From Patescibacteria group bacterium (GTDB lineage: Bacteria > Patescibacteria > Microgenomatia > Daviesbacterales > UBA10151), in the NCBI GenBank assembly GCA_023487645.1, contig JAMDBX010000049.1, positions 1 through 13,893 of the forward strand: a stretch of 13,893 nucleotides of DNA. Direction: 5' to 3'. A program made the position numbers and the translations under genes. Below, in pieces: positions 1 to 6,430 of this stretch; position 1 is the stretch's first letter; every line of letters begins with the position of its first letter. The notes below the pieces were generated by a model. That model had not been told where the DNA came from and made no database searches. It was given only the letters and a program-made list of their open reading frames with translations.

Positions 1-89
1 AACTGTTTAGCTATATGGGTCTTAGGAACTTCCTGCTCATAGAGTTCCCAGGCAATCGTAATTTTAGTTAATTGATTCACTTCTTCCAT
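1..89 (-). CDS. Transposase/integrase-like protein, N-terminal fragment (runs off left edge)
   Basis: An open frame reads on the minus strand from an ATG at 87-89 to the window edge, giving about 29 residues that begin MEEVNQLTKITIAWELYEQ and continue with VPKTHIAKQ. The second part (IAWELYEQ..VPKTHIAKQ) has the look of the first helix-turn-helix of IS481/IS3-type transposases, where a short helix, a turn and a 'thIAkxLg' recognition helix precede the integrase core. The catalytic DDE core would lie outside the window and cannot be checked. The assignment rests on resemblance of this short N-terminus to transposases remembered from Patescibacteria genomes, so it is moderate at best. A small open frame ends 1 nt before its start codon. 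Alternative: any HTH regulator. Confidence 0.5.
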   Translation of the reverse strand, partial: MEEVNQLTKITIAWELYEQEVPKTHIAKQ

Positions 90-90
90 T

Positions 91-165
91 TTACTGGAAG
101 TGTCGGATTTCTATGGAGAATACTTCGTAATCTTTACAATCACCACATTTTCTTTCTGTGCTCAT
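91..165 (-). CDS. Possible 24-aa CxxC micro-ORF just upstream of the transposase-like gene
   Basis: On the minus strand an ATG at 163-165 opens a 24-codon frame ending in TAA at 91-93. It contains a KCGDCKDYE stretch (CxxC, as in zinc ribbons) and ends in EIRHFQ. The TAA is separated by one base from the ATG of the transposase-like gene, so the two could be translationally coupled, or the small frame could be a leader or the start of a frameshifted transposase. There is no convincing Shine-Dalgarno sequence; the bases before it are pyrimidine-rich (CCCTCCT). It may be chance. Confidence 0.2.
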   Translation of the reverse strand: MSTERKCGDCKDYEVFSIEIRHFQ

Positions 166-247
166 AGGAGGGCAATTTTACACTAAGTAAATCTATTTGT
201 AAAAAGAAGATAAATGATTCTAGTCTAAGAGGAAATCTTTACTCCCT

Positions 248-1153
248 CTATTTCGTATCTGTTTTTAAAGAGAGTACAGGTAGAGTAGAAACAGGTTTTT
301 CTGGACCTAATCCAATCCTAAATAATTTACCTAAATAAGGGTACTTTTTATCCAAACCAGCAGGCATATCTTCTTGAGGCAAAGACTCAACTTGAGGTAT
401 TTGATCATCTTTCCTAATCATCAATACTCCAACTTCATAGGCTTTGAATCCATCTCTAACCTCACTTCTCCTAGGTAGCTTATCAGCAACTACATATGCC
501 TTTAATGCAGATTGCGACTGTAGCCATTCAAACGCTTTATCTGTACCTAAGGTTTGAATAGTATGATAGCCCCAATCTAATAAACTACCTGAAAATTCTA
601 TTTGATACGGATATAATGTGCCGGTGCCTAGCTGGGCTACCATGAACATTCCTGCCATTCTTAATTCACCACTGGGTTTTAGCACCCTTACTAACTCAGG
701 CAAAGCCTTGGATAAATCAATATGTTCAACCATCCTGTTTGTTACAACCAAATCAAAAGCAGCATCTGAAAAAGGTAAATTATATGTACTACCTGCTATC
801 ATACGCTTTTTCTCTGGTAAAGGCACCTTATCAAAGTTTTGCTGCAGCCCTATATACTCAACTGCTTCACCATATTCCTTTTGTAGAATTTTAGCTACTT
901 TTTTTGGATCCTTATTTAAGATCCGTTTCCCCAATTCATAAATTGGATCTAGAGCAATCGCATCAACTTTATATTTCCTTCCTAGTTTCTTTGAGTAATC
1001 AGACAGTCCTTCGCCTACTGAAAGCACTCTAGCATGAGAAACAAAGTATGATCTAGGAATATGTAGTTTTTTCTCAACAATTTCATATTCTCTAGGTGAT
1101 ACTTTTACGCTTCTCTCTAGCTCTGGTTCAATCCATTTGGGATCTTCTGGCAT
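248..1153 (-). CDS. Class I SAM-dependent methyltransferase (Methyltransf_11-like)
   Basis: This 301-aa protein has a Rossmann-type methyltransferase core. Motif I is VLSVGEGLSDYS (residues 43-54), with E48 G49 where a typical family member has GxGxG; the acidic residue ending strand 2 is D69 in AIALDP. Motif II/post-I is seen as GSTYNLPFSDAAFDLVV (121-137), followed by MVEHID (141-146) and LPELVRVLKPSGEL (151-164), the usual 'L.E..RVLKPGG' turn. The order and spacing match small-molecule or lipid methyltransferases of the UbiE/Methyltransf_11 group, but the substrate cannot be read. The N-terminal 40 residues and the proline-rich C-terminal 55 residues lie outside the core. It is separated by 85 bases from the HD-domain gene upstream and has its own weak, almost leaderless promoter candidate, so it may be transcribed separately. 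Confidence 0.8.
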   Translation of the reverse strand: MPEDPKWIEPELERSVKVSPREYEIVEKKLHIPRSYFVSHARVLSVGEGLSDYSKKLGRKYKVDAIALDPIYELGKRILNKDPKKVAKILQKEYGEAVEYIGLQQNFDKVPLPEKKRMIAGSTYNLPFSDAAFDLVVTNRMVEHIDLSKALPELVRVLKPSGELRMAGMFMVAQLGTGTLYPYQIEFSGSLLDWGYHTIQTLGTDKAFEWLQSQSALKAYVVADKLPRRSEVRDGFKAYEVGVLMIRKDDQIPQVESLPQEDMPAGLDKKYPYLGKLFRIGLGPEKPVSTLPVLSLKTDTK

Positions 1154-1159
1154 GACCTA

Positions 1160-1188
1160 TTTATATCATCCTACTGATGGATTTACCA
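1160..1188 (-). promoter_or_regulatory. Weak promoter candidate for the methyltransferase gene
   Basis: On the minus strand TATAAA (complement of 1160-1165) lies 6 bases before the ATG. At 17-bp spacing the upstream hexamer is TGGTAA (complement of 1183-1188), only a 3/6 match to TTGACA. If used, transcription would begin at or next to the start codon. An AGG 4 bases before the ATG is the only hint of a ribosome binding site. Confidence 0.3.
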
Positions 1189-1238
1189 CTTTATTAAGGA
1201 TTATTACTTAGATGATCTGAGGTATTGATAATTTATCT

Positions 1239-2309
1239 CTAAAAAAAATCTTCTAATCTTTTTGTTATTTCCTGATATTCTTTTTCACTGACCTTCAGTT
1301 TAAGAAAATCAAGACGAGAACCAAGGTACTTTTCTTGGTTTTGATAAATCTTTTTGAGCATTCCTGGTAATTTAATATCAAATAGCATTGCCAAATGCAT
1401 AAAAGCATAAGTGGTCCAGGAATATTGGATTTCCGGAAGTGGTACAGTTTGTCCGTTTCTAAAAGCAGTCCAAGCACCATCAGCAACCCCTCTGTTCATA
1501 ATACAAGTAATTTTAGCTTGTAAATCCGGCGGCGTTTCCGTAACTTGTGGTATTTGATTACTCTGCAATAATTGTCCTAGGGTATGAATAACTTCTGCAG
1601 CGGCTTTAGGGTTCGCATCTAAAACAGCTCTCTCGTCAAGAGTAAGGTAATGCAGTCTCAATTCCCCGGCAGCTTTTACCGGATCGTTAAAATAACTCCC
1701 GCCCTCCAAAAAAATACTCTCTTTATCAAGATCCCTCAGTAAGTAGCATATTTTATTTGCCAGACGTTTATAATCCGGATCATCGGGTTTGAGAGCTGGC
1801 ATTTCTCTTTCTGCATGCCAAAATGTCGCATAGTTTATAACATAGCGTTCCTCGGGAGAAAAAACTTGAACGATCGGATGCGCCAGTAAATTTCTGGCCT
1901 CGGGTGGAAAATCTGTTAAATCTTCCGCAGGAATCACATTATCAACATCAGGCCGATTGAATAATCTGATGCTTTTATCACCATGTCTGCCCGCGCTTAA
2001 TTTTGGCTTTTCACCTGTCAAAGCCTCAATGTGACGACCAAAATCATGGATTCTTAAAACTACCCTTAATAGCTGGGTTTCGTCTTCTGTTAAATCTGCC
2101 AGTTTTCCTATTGTTGAAGCCTCAGAAGCTAAGTGTCTCATGTGGGTAGCTTTACTTTCTCCATAGAGATGGCCCGGTGTCTTTTTTTCAATCTCTGCCA
2201 CCAAACTATTAGATATTATTTCAACTTCAGAAAGTGCAAATTCCACCCTTTTTCCCAAAGGCTCATTAATCAAATTAACGTAAGGATTTTCGCTAGGTTT
2301 TGATTCCAT
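1239..2309 (-). CDS. HD-domain protein, probable metal-dependent phosphohydrolase
   Basis: The 356-aa product carries the metal ligands of the HD superfamily in order: H56 and H59 in THMRHL, the HD pair H88-D89 in RIHDFGRH, H109 in GRHGDKS, H165 in FWHAERE and D193 in LLRDLDKES. This H...HD...H...H...D layout is that of HD phosphohydrolases acting on nucleotides or signalling nucleotides; the substrate is unknown. The hydrolase part is residues 50-200; the remaining 150 residues look helical and match nothing I recognise. The gene follows the DHOD-like gene by 23 bases with no good Shine-Dalgarno sequence (CTATTCAAACG before the ATG), so it is likely the last gene of that transcription unit. 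It is not the RelA/SpoT or dGTPase family by length and motif context. It shares the pentapeptide QIPQV with the methyltransferase next door. Confidence 0.75.
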   Translation of the reverse strand: MESKPSENPYVNLINEPLGKRVEFALSEVEIISNSLVAEIEKKTPGHLYGESKATHMRHLASEASTIGKLADLTEDETQLLRVVLRIHDFGRHIEALTGEKPKLSAGRHGDKSIRLFNRPDVDNVIPAEDLTDFPPEARNLLAHPIVQVFSPEERYVINYATFWHAEREMPALKPDDPDYKRLANKICYLLRDLDKESIFLEGGSYFNDPVKAAGELRLHYLTLDERAVLDANPKAAAEVIHTLGQLLQSNQIPQVTETPPDLQAKITCIMNRGVADGAWTAFRNGQTVPLPEIQYSWTTYAFMHLAMLFDIKLPGMLKKIYQNQEKYLGSRLDFLKLKVSEKEYQEITKRLEDFF

Positions 2310-2332
2310 CGTTTGAATAGAAAATAAGTTGG

Positions 2333-3430
2333 TTATTTTATAGCAAGATGTTTAATTTCCTGGGCCAAGCTTGGATTCCACATGGCTCCGGTGGCACTCA
2401 TCACTGCATCTGCTTCGGCTTTCATATATTCAAAATAATCTTCAACTTTCATTACCCCGCCCACCCCAATAATTTTTACACTAGCCCCGGCTTCATCTCT
2501 GATTTTCACCAGTCTTTTGACCATATCCAGTCCCGCCCATTCAATTCCGGCCCCGCATACCCCGGACCTGGCCCGGTTTTTGCCCGGCAAAGCCTGATTA
2601 CCATTTTTGTCCACAATTTCGGCCTGGATGGTATTGATGGCAGCAATAGCTTGAGCATATTTACCCACAATTTCCACCAATCTTTTTAAATCTTCATCTT
2701 TTTGATAGTAACCAACTTTTACAATTAGCGGTGTCTCGCCGATTTCCTGCCTGATGGCGGCCAAAACTTTTTCCGTCATATCTAGGTTGTAACAAACCAA
2801 ACCCTCATTACCGATATTTGGGCAGGATAAATTGGTTTCCAAAATTTTGGCCCCGGTCTCCTTGGATAATTTGGCAGCCAAAGCATAGTCAGCAACAAAT
2901 TCTTCCGGCGTTTGATTCTCCCGGACCGTACCCATAAAGCTCAATACCAAAATCTGGCCTTTACCGGCAAAGGAAATGGCCTGTTTAACATCTTCCTGCC
3001 AAACACTTGGATCTTTGGATGGCACGCCAAAGGAGTTGGTTATTGATAAAGGCTCAGAGTAATTATTGTCTGCAATAAGTTTCTCTTGGGCTTTCTCTAA
3101 AGTTAAATCACCTTCGAGTTTTACCGCCAAAATATTAGGGAAAGGATGACAGGGAAAGTAAGCAGTCCTCACCGTTTTATAAACACAGATATCAAAACCT
3201 TTTTCAAAAGCAGCTTTGCAAAACTTGGCATTTACCAAAGGTCCGGCCGGAATGCCAAAAGGCAGATAAACTTTTTGTCCCAAAAAATTGAACCTTGGTT
3301 CACCCTGAGCGTAGTCGAAGGGCTCCCCTGCTTGCTCGAAGACTTTTCCGTCAGCAAATGCCCCAAATGGACCTTGATCATAGTTATCATCATAACTTTT
3401 ATTGGGATCATAAAAAGGTACCTGTAACAT
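2333..3430 (-). CDS. Dihydroorotate dehydrogenase-like FMN protein
   Basis: This is a TIM-barrel flavoprotein of the dihydroorotate dehydrogenase family (365 aa). Visible signatures are the FMN/substrate loop FGIPAGPLVNAKF (58-70), ETNLSCPNIGNEG (198-210) with C203 in the place of the class 1 catalytic cysteine, the FMN-contacting lysine K238 in IVKVG, N266-T267 in AINTIQ, and the phosphate-binding glycines at IIGVGG (320-325) followed by SATGAMWNP (345-353). The family reaction is oxidation of dihydroorotate to orotate, but no pyr gene is nearby, so another substrate is possible. Residues 38-44 (FDYAQGE) are encoded by a palindromic repeat inserted between GEP and PRFNFLG; they fall before the barrel and are probably tolerated. 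The ATG is 1 base after the stop of the upstream 403-aa gene, with AAGGA 11 bases before it. Confidence 0.8.
   Translation of the reverse strand: MLQVPFYDPNKSYDDNYDQGPFGAFADGKVFEQAGEPFDYAQGEPRFNFLGQKVYLPFGIPAGPLVNAKFCKAAFEKGFDICVYKTVRTAYFPCHPFPNILAVKLEGDLTLEKAQEKLIADNNYSEPLSITNSFGVPSKDPSVWQEDVKQAISFAGKGQILVLSFMGTVRENQTPEEFVADYALAAKLSKETGAKILETNLSCPNIGNEGLVCYNLDMTEKVLAAIRQEIGETPLIVKVGYYQKDEDLKRLVEIVGKYAQAIAAINTIQAEIVDKNGNQALPGKNRARSGVCGAGIEWAGLDMVKRLVKIRDEAGASVKIIGVGGVMKVEDYFEYMKAEADAVMSATGAMWNPSLAQEIKHLAIK
3299..3322. repeat. Palindromic repeat of the CCCTGAGCG..TCGAAGGG type, inside the DHOD-like gene
   Basis: The stretch TTCACCCTGAGCG followed by TAGTCGAAGGG is an imperfect palindrome of a type scattered through many bacterial genomes, including Patescibacteria. 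Here it lies in the coding strand of the DHOD-like gene and is read as FDYAQGE, flanked on both sides by GEP. The reading frame is kept. Confidence 0.65.
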
Positions 3431-3431
3431 A

Positions 3432-4643
3432 TTAAAATTCTTCCTTAGTAATATTTTGATTTAGATAGTCATAAGCTTTGGTTAAACGACCGAATTCTTT
3501 ATTAGCAAGTTCTTGTAAAAGTGGATCAAACCGTGGATCTGACGAGGGAATTTGGTAATGATACCTTTTAGCTCTCTCTCTATAATTACCGAGAACAAGC
3601 TTCTTTCTACTTTCTATATCAGTTCTTCTCCATACATCATAACCTAAACCTAAAGCATCCAGAGGATGCTGACCAATCTCTTTATAAATCCTCAATTTCG
3701 CCTCACCTTCAGTAACCATCCTTTGCATACTCAACATCAACTCTCTTAACCGAGCCCGCTCTTGTTCAATACCAGCATCAGACCGAGGAGTACGTTCAAG
3801 TTGTTGCTGTAAGGAAGCGATTGTTTTTCGAAGACCTGCAATCTCCCAATCTTTAACATCGCCGCCTTTATTGGATCCAAATATCTCTGGATAAACCCAT
3901 GCTGCACTTGCTGACCCCCAGATACTGGCGCCTTGATTAAATCGGGGATCGTCTCCGTAGGGATTTCCGTAGGAATATGAATAAACGACGTAATGTTGGA
4001 TACCAAAATCGAGTTTAATTGTTTTTGAAAGCAATATTTTTCTTAATCCAAAGGGGGTACCGGGATCTAATACTGTCAAAAGATAAGCTTCAGCCCAATA
4101 TTTACCTCGTCCTGAATTGTTTTTGAGTCCCTTGCAGATTTCGTCCTGCAGATGATGAATTAAATTTATAACATCCCCTTCCTTACTTTCTGGCGTATCC
4201 CACCTTCCTTGTCTATTATGTACTTCATTCCACATTCCAATCATTTGGGCTTGCAGTGCCCGTGCACCATCAGTTGCAAAAGGGGTTGCAGACGGTTGTC
4301 GTAAAAATTCATCTTGAGCTTGATCAAATAACTGATTTGCTTCATCTCTTAGCAAACCCTGATGTGCTAGTAACCCGAAGGTACCTAGGGCATTAGATAG
4401 CTGAGCAGGATTTTGGGCTGTCGCAGCTACTCCCAGAATACCTCTAATTGCATTTCCCCTTTCTCTTCTTAATAGCTCAACCAGATTTTGGGCAAATTGT
4501 GGACCTACTGGACTTGCTAGTCTATATTCATGCACTTTATCGCCAGGAATGCTACTTCTTAGCAACTCTCGAGAAATCGGATCTTGGATCTGTTGATAGA
4601 CCATCTCTCTTTGAACATCACGATTAGGATTTTCTGTATTCAT
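3432..4643 (-). CDS. Unknown 403-aa protein with coiled coil and C-terminal J-like domain lacking HPD
   Basis: I do not recognise the family as a whole. Residues 1-260 are soluble, with no signal peptide or membrane segment. Residues 264-315 (starting KDWEIAGLRKTIASLQQQLE) form a likely coiled coil. Residues 328-395 resemble a DnaJ J domain: DALGLGYD, then a helix with LGNYRERAKRYHYQ, a loop SSDPRFDP, and a helix LANKEFGRLTKAYDYLNQ, matching the J-domain pattern '..Y+.la..yHPD....... F..i..AY..L'. The HPD needed to stimulate DnaK is H362-Y363-Q364 here, so this is at best a J-like fold without classical co-chaperone activity. The start at 4643 is supported by GAAGGGA 7 bases upstream. It is the first gene of the unit that continues into the DHOD-like and HD genes. 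Confidence 0.65.
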   Translation of the reverse strand: MNTENPNRDVQREMVYQQIQDPISRELLRSSIPGDKVHEYRLASPVGPQFAQNLVELLRRERGNAIRGILGVAATAQNPAQLSNALGTFGLLAHQGLLRDEANQLFDQAQDEFLRQPSATPFATDGARALQAQMIGMWNEVHNRQGRWDTPESKEGDVINLIHHLQDEICKGLKNNSGRGKYWAEAYLLTVLDPGTPFGLRKILLSKTIKLDFGIQHYVVYSYSYGNPYGDDPRFNQGASIWGSASAAWVYPEIFGSNKGGDVKDWEIAGLRKTIASLQQQLERTPRSDAGIEQERARLRELMLSMQRMVTEGEAKLRIYKEIGQHPLDALGLGYDVWRRTDIESRKKLVLGNYRERAKRYHYQIPSSDPRFDPLLQELANKEFGRLTKAYDYLNQNITKEEF

Positions 4644-4650
4644 GCCGAAT

Positions 4651-4687
4651 TCCCTTCATTTAACAACTGATCCATAATGCTATTATA
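4651..4687 (-). promoter_or_regulatory. -10 box and Shine-Dalgarno for the 403-aa gene
   Basis: On the minus strand a perfect TATAAT (complement of 4682-4687) is followed 24 bases later by GAAGGGA (complement of 4651-4657), which sits 7 bases before the ATG at 4643. No good -35 hexamer is seen at 16-18 bp. The intergenic 4644-4734 therefore serves two divergent units. Confidence 0.4.
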
Positions 4688-4715
4688 GACTATAACGATC
4701 TAAATTTACTAATTA

Positions 4716-4728
4716 TATACTGTATACT
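4716..4728 (+). promoter_or_regulatory. Doubled TATACT -10 candidate for the DUF4258 gene
   Basis: Two copies of TATACT lie 1 base apart (4716-4721 and 4723-4728), followed by the ATG at 4735. The first leaves 13 bases to the start codon, the same geometry as other promoters in this window; the second would give a leaderless message. No Shine-Dalgarno sequence is present and no clear -35 is visible. Confidence 0.35.
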
Positions 4729-4734
4729 GATTCT

Positions 4735-4992
4735 ATGAAGATAGTCTTTAGTAAGCATGCTTTAAAAGATAAATTTGTATTACTTAAAAAGCACAATTTC
4801 CATTTAAATAAAGCGGATATTATGGTTGTGATAAGAAATCCAGACCATCTCGATCAAGAATCTGATTATCCAAAAATTATTGCCTCTAAAAACTTTGATA
4901 ATAAGCACATTATCCGGGTTGTCTACAAAACTGAGCATGGTATAATTAAAATAATCACTTTTTATCCGGCAGAAAAAGGTAGGTATTATTAA
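4735..4992 (+). CDS. DUF4258-domain protein, possible RelE-fold toxin-like
   Basis: The 85-aa protein shows the DUF4258 pattern: an N-terminal strand with FSKHALKDK (H8), a middle IMVVIRNPDHLDQES segment, the strands IIRVVYKTEHG and a closing IKIITFYPAEKGRYY. DUF4258 proteins are small, are thought to adopt a RelE/ParE-like fold, and are often found next to small partner genes, so they are suspected toxins; no activity is shown by sequence. The gene is divergent from the 403-aa gene and is followed after 6 bases by a DUF2283 gene in the same direction, which makes a two-gene unit. No Shine-Dalgarno sequence precedes the ATG; transcription probably starts within a dozen bases of it. Confidence 0.7.
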   Translation: MKIVFSKHALKDKFVLLKKHNFHLNKADIMVVIRNPDHLDQESDYPKIIASKNFDNKHIIRVVYKTEHGIIKIITFYPAEKGRYY

Positions 4993-4998
4993 AATAAA

Positions 4999-5238
4999 AT
5001 GAAATTAAAATACAACAAAGAAGATGATGTTTTAATGATTGAGCTAAACAAAAAGCCCATTGATTACGCAGAACAATCGGGTGACTTAATCGTGCATTTT
5101 TCCCCTAAAAGGGAAGCTGTACTTCTAGAGATTTTGGATGCCTCACAATTCTTCAAAAAGGCAGCTAGAACATTTCCCGCAAAAATACAACACGATATCT
5201 TTTTGCAATCTTCTTCAATAGCCCACAGAATAAAGTAA
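4999..5238 (+). CDS. DUF2283-domain protein, partner of the DUF4258 gene
   Basis: The 79-aa product begins MKLKYNKEDDVLMIELNKKP, the DUF2283 pattern 'y+.e.Dal.i.l', and continues with DYAEQSGDLIVHFS and AVLLEILDASQFFK, matching the 'e...gvivd.....vvgiEildas' part of the family. DUF2283 proteins are commonly paired with DUF4258 or other small genes and may act as antitoxins, which is inference from gene neighbourhood. The C-terminal 25 residues (after FFKKAAR) extend past the usual domain. It begins 6 bases after the DUF4258 stop; an AGGTAGG about 15 bases upstream is too far to be a clear ribosome binding site, so coupled translation is likely. Its stop is only 4 bases from the stop of the convergent 272-aa gene and no terminator separates them. 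Confidence 0.7.
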   Translation: MKLKYNKEDDVLMIELNKKPIDYAEQSGDLIVHFSPKREAVLLEILDASQFFKKAARTFPAKIQHDIFLQSSSIAHRIK

Positions 5239-5242
5239 CTCC

Positions 5243-6061
5243 TTACTTACTCCCTGAGGCCTGCTGAAATTGAGCAGCTTGCGCTTCTCTGCCTTTAGCT
5301 GCCACCCCGACAATTTCTTTTCCAATTGCTAAAACAGCAGCTGGATTATATAAAGTCCTTCCTTCGAAAGCTGGTCTTGTACCTGCATACATACCACCGG
5401 TCACCTCAACAGGCAATTTACCCTTTTCTCGAGCCAGGGCCCGACTGTAAATTGCTTCTCTACCAGTCATTTTCTGCCTACTGCCAGACTCGAGTCGTAC
5501 ATGACCATTTGGCAATTCAGTTAGCTCTATCATCTCTCTTGCCTTAATTCCATCTCTATCTACATAATCTCTCTGCAATTCAATTTTTCTATCTCCCTTA
5601 ACCTTAAGGTAACTTGGCTTATCTTCGTTAAAATAGACTGTATCGGTATCAGAGAGCCTGATTGAGGCGCTAGCTTTTACTCTTTGATGCCAAGGTTCGC
5701 TTTTTTCCCAGGGAAACTTACCCATTTTACTAAGCCTTCGCTCCTCTTTCCATTCTTCTTTTGTGTAGAGTCCGCGAGAACCATAGCTTTTTGCATTTTC
5801 TGGGAAAAGACGGTCAATTCCTACTATTAATGCTCTAGCTTCTGCTTGTTGCTGTCTTTCTTGTTCTGCCAAAGCCTGTCTTTGCTTTGCTTCAGGAGTT
5901 AAACCGGCTAAATTCAATAAAGCCTGTCGCGGCGACAATGTCTTGGCTCGGGCCACTGCTGCCCTGACTCCTGCCGGAAGCTCTTTTGCTTTTGTAGTCA
6001 AACGTTCTCGCAGATTAGTTTTTTGGATTTCTTCCGGGCCAGGCTGTCTGACTTCTGACAT
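5243..6061 (-). CDS. Unknown 272-aa charged protein
   Basis: I do not recognise this protein. Residues 1-55 are basic and helical; residues 56-80 are rich in Q, A and E (AEQERQQQAEARA), a likely helix or short coiled coil. Residues 85-130 contain a tryptophan-rich basic patch (EEWKEERR, FPWEKSEPWHQR). Residues 130-200 look like alternating strands (VYFNEDKPSYLKVKGDRKIEL, then MIELTELPNGHVRLESGS). The last 70 residues are Gly/Ala-rich. There is no signal peptide or membrane segment. It starts 3 bases after the stop of the 116-aa gene; an excellent AAGGAGG lies within the end of that gene, 12 bases before the ATG, so the start is well supported though the spacing is long. It is likely the last gene of the mreB-HAD unit. 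Confidence 0.6.
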   Translation of the reverse strand: MSEVRQPGPEEIQKTNLRERLTTKAKELPAGVRAAVARAKTLSPRQALLNLAGLTPEAKQRQALAEQERQQQAEARALIVGIDRLFPENAKSYGSRGLYTKEEWKEERRLSKMGKFPWEKSEPWHQRVKASASIRLSDTDTVYFNEDKPSYLKVKGDRKIELQRDYVDRDGIKAREMIELTELPNGHVRLESGSRQKMTGREAIYSRALAREKGKLPVEVTGGMYAGTRPAFEGRTLYNPAAVLAIGKEIVGVAAKGREAQAAQFQQASGSK

Positions 6062-6064
6062 AAA

Positions 6065-6415
6065 TTACGGTAACCTCCTTTTGAAATACTCTCTCATCAT
6101 AGTACTTGCCTTATCAAAATGTCCACTTTTTATTAAAGCTTGTGCATCCTGGGCAATTTTTTGTTTTGTTTCTTCCTCAAACTTGTTCATATATTGATGG
6201 ATAATGCCGGCCAATTCAATGAATTCATCATCCAGCGCCGGTAAAATCTGTTTTAGCTGCTCATCAGTCAAGTTTTCCGGCAAATGAACCAGCGTAAACT
6301 GAGCAATCAGGGCCGCCCTTTCCGGAGTTATTTCTAGATGTTCCAGTTTATACAAAAGCAGGTTGGTAATATCTCTCTCTAAACTTTTTACCAGTGTTTG
6401 ATTATTAGTGTTCAT
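6065..6415 (-). CDS. Unknown 116-aa helical protein (DUF5663-like?)
   Basis: The product is small, acidic and predicted all-helical, with alternating leucines: DITNLLLYKLEHLEITPE, then FTLVHLPENLTDEQLKQILPALDDEF and HQYMNKFEEETKQKI. This is reminiscent of the DUF5663 family of short Patescibacteria proteins, where a 'LP..l..eq...l...l' helix repeat is seen, but I recall that family only loosely. I place the start at the ATG 6413-6415; the same frame is open 4 codons further to a TTG at 6427, which directly follows the double stop of the HAD gene, and neither start has a Shine-Dalgarno sequence. The short gap to the HAD gene and the 3-base gap to the 272-aa gene point to one operon. Confidence 0.6.
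   Translation of the reverse strand: MNTNNQTLVKSLERDITNLLLYKLEHLEITPERAALIAQFTLVHLPENLTDEQLKQILPALDDEFIELAGIIHQYMNKFEEETKQKIAQDAQALIKSGHFDKASTMMREYFKRRLP
6074..6080 (-). promoter_or_regulatory. Strong Shine-Dalgarno for the 272-aa gene
   Basis: The complement of 6074-6080 is AAGGAGG, lying in the last codons of the upstream 116-aa gene, 12 bases before the ATG at 6061. It is one of only two or three strong Shine-Dalgarno sequences in the window. Confidence 0.55.
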
Positions 6416-6430
6416 TTCGGAAGACAATTA

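Larger units (their letters stand above)
1..182 (-). mobile_element. Possible left end of an insertion sequence (partial)
   Basis: The transposase-like frame at 1-89 starts about 90 bases from a sequence which, read on the minus strand from position 182, begins TGTAAAATTGCCCTCC. IS481-family elements commonly begin with TGT. The boundary at 182 is therefore a guess; the opposite terminal repeat and any target duplication are outside the window. Bases 183-247, between this point and the methyltransferase gene, hold nothing recognisable. Confidence 0.3.

Noticed and set aside
389..403. QIPQV pentapeptide shared between the methyltransferase (251-255) and the HD protein (252-256), with similar DNA
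   Set aside because: Five residues only, no surrounding similarity; probably chance or a weak linear motif.
5236..5245. Bidirectional terminator between the convergent DUF2283 and 272-aa genes
   Set aside because: Only 4 bases separate the stops and no hairpin with T run is present.
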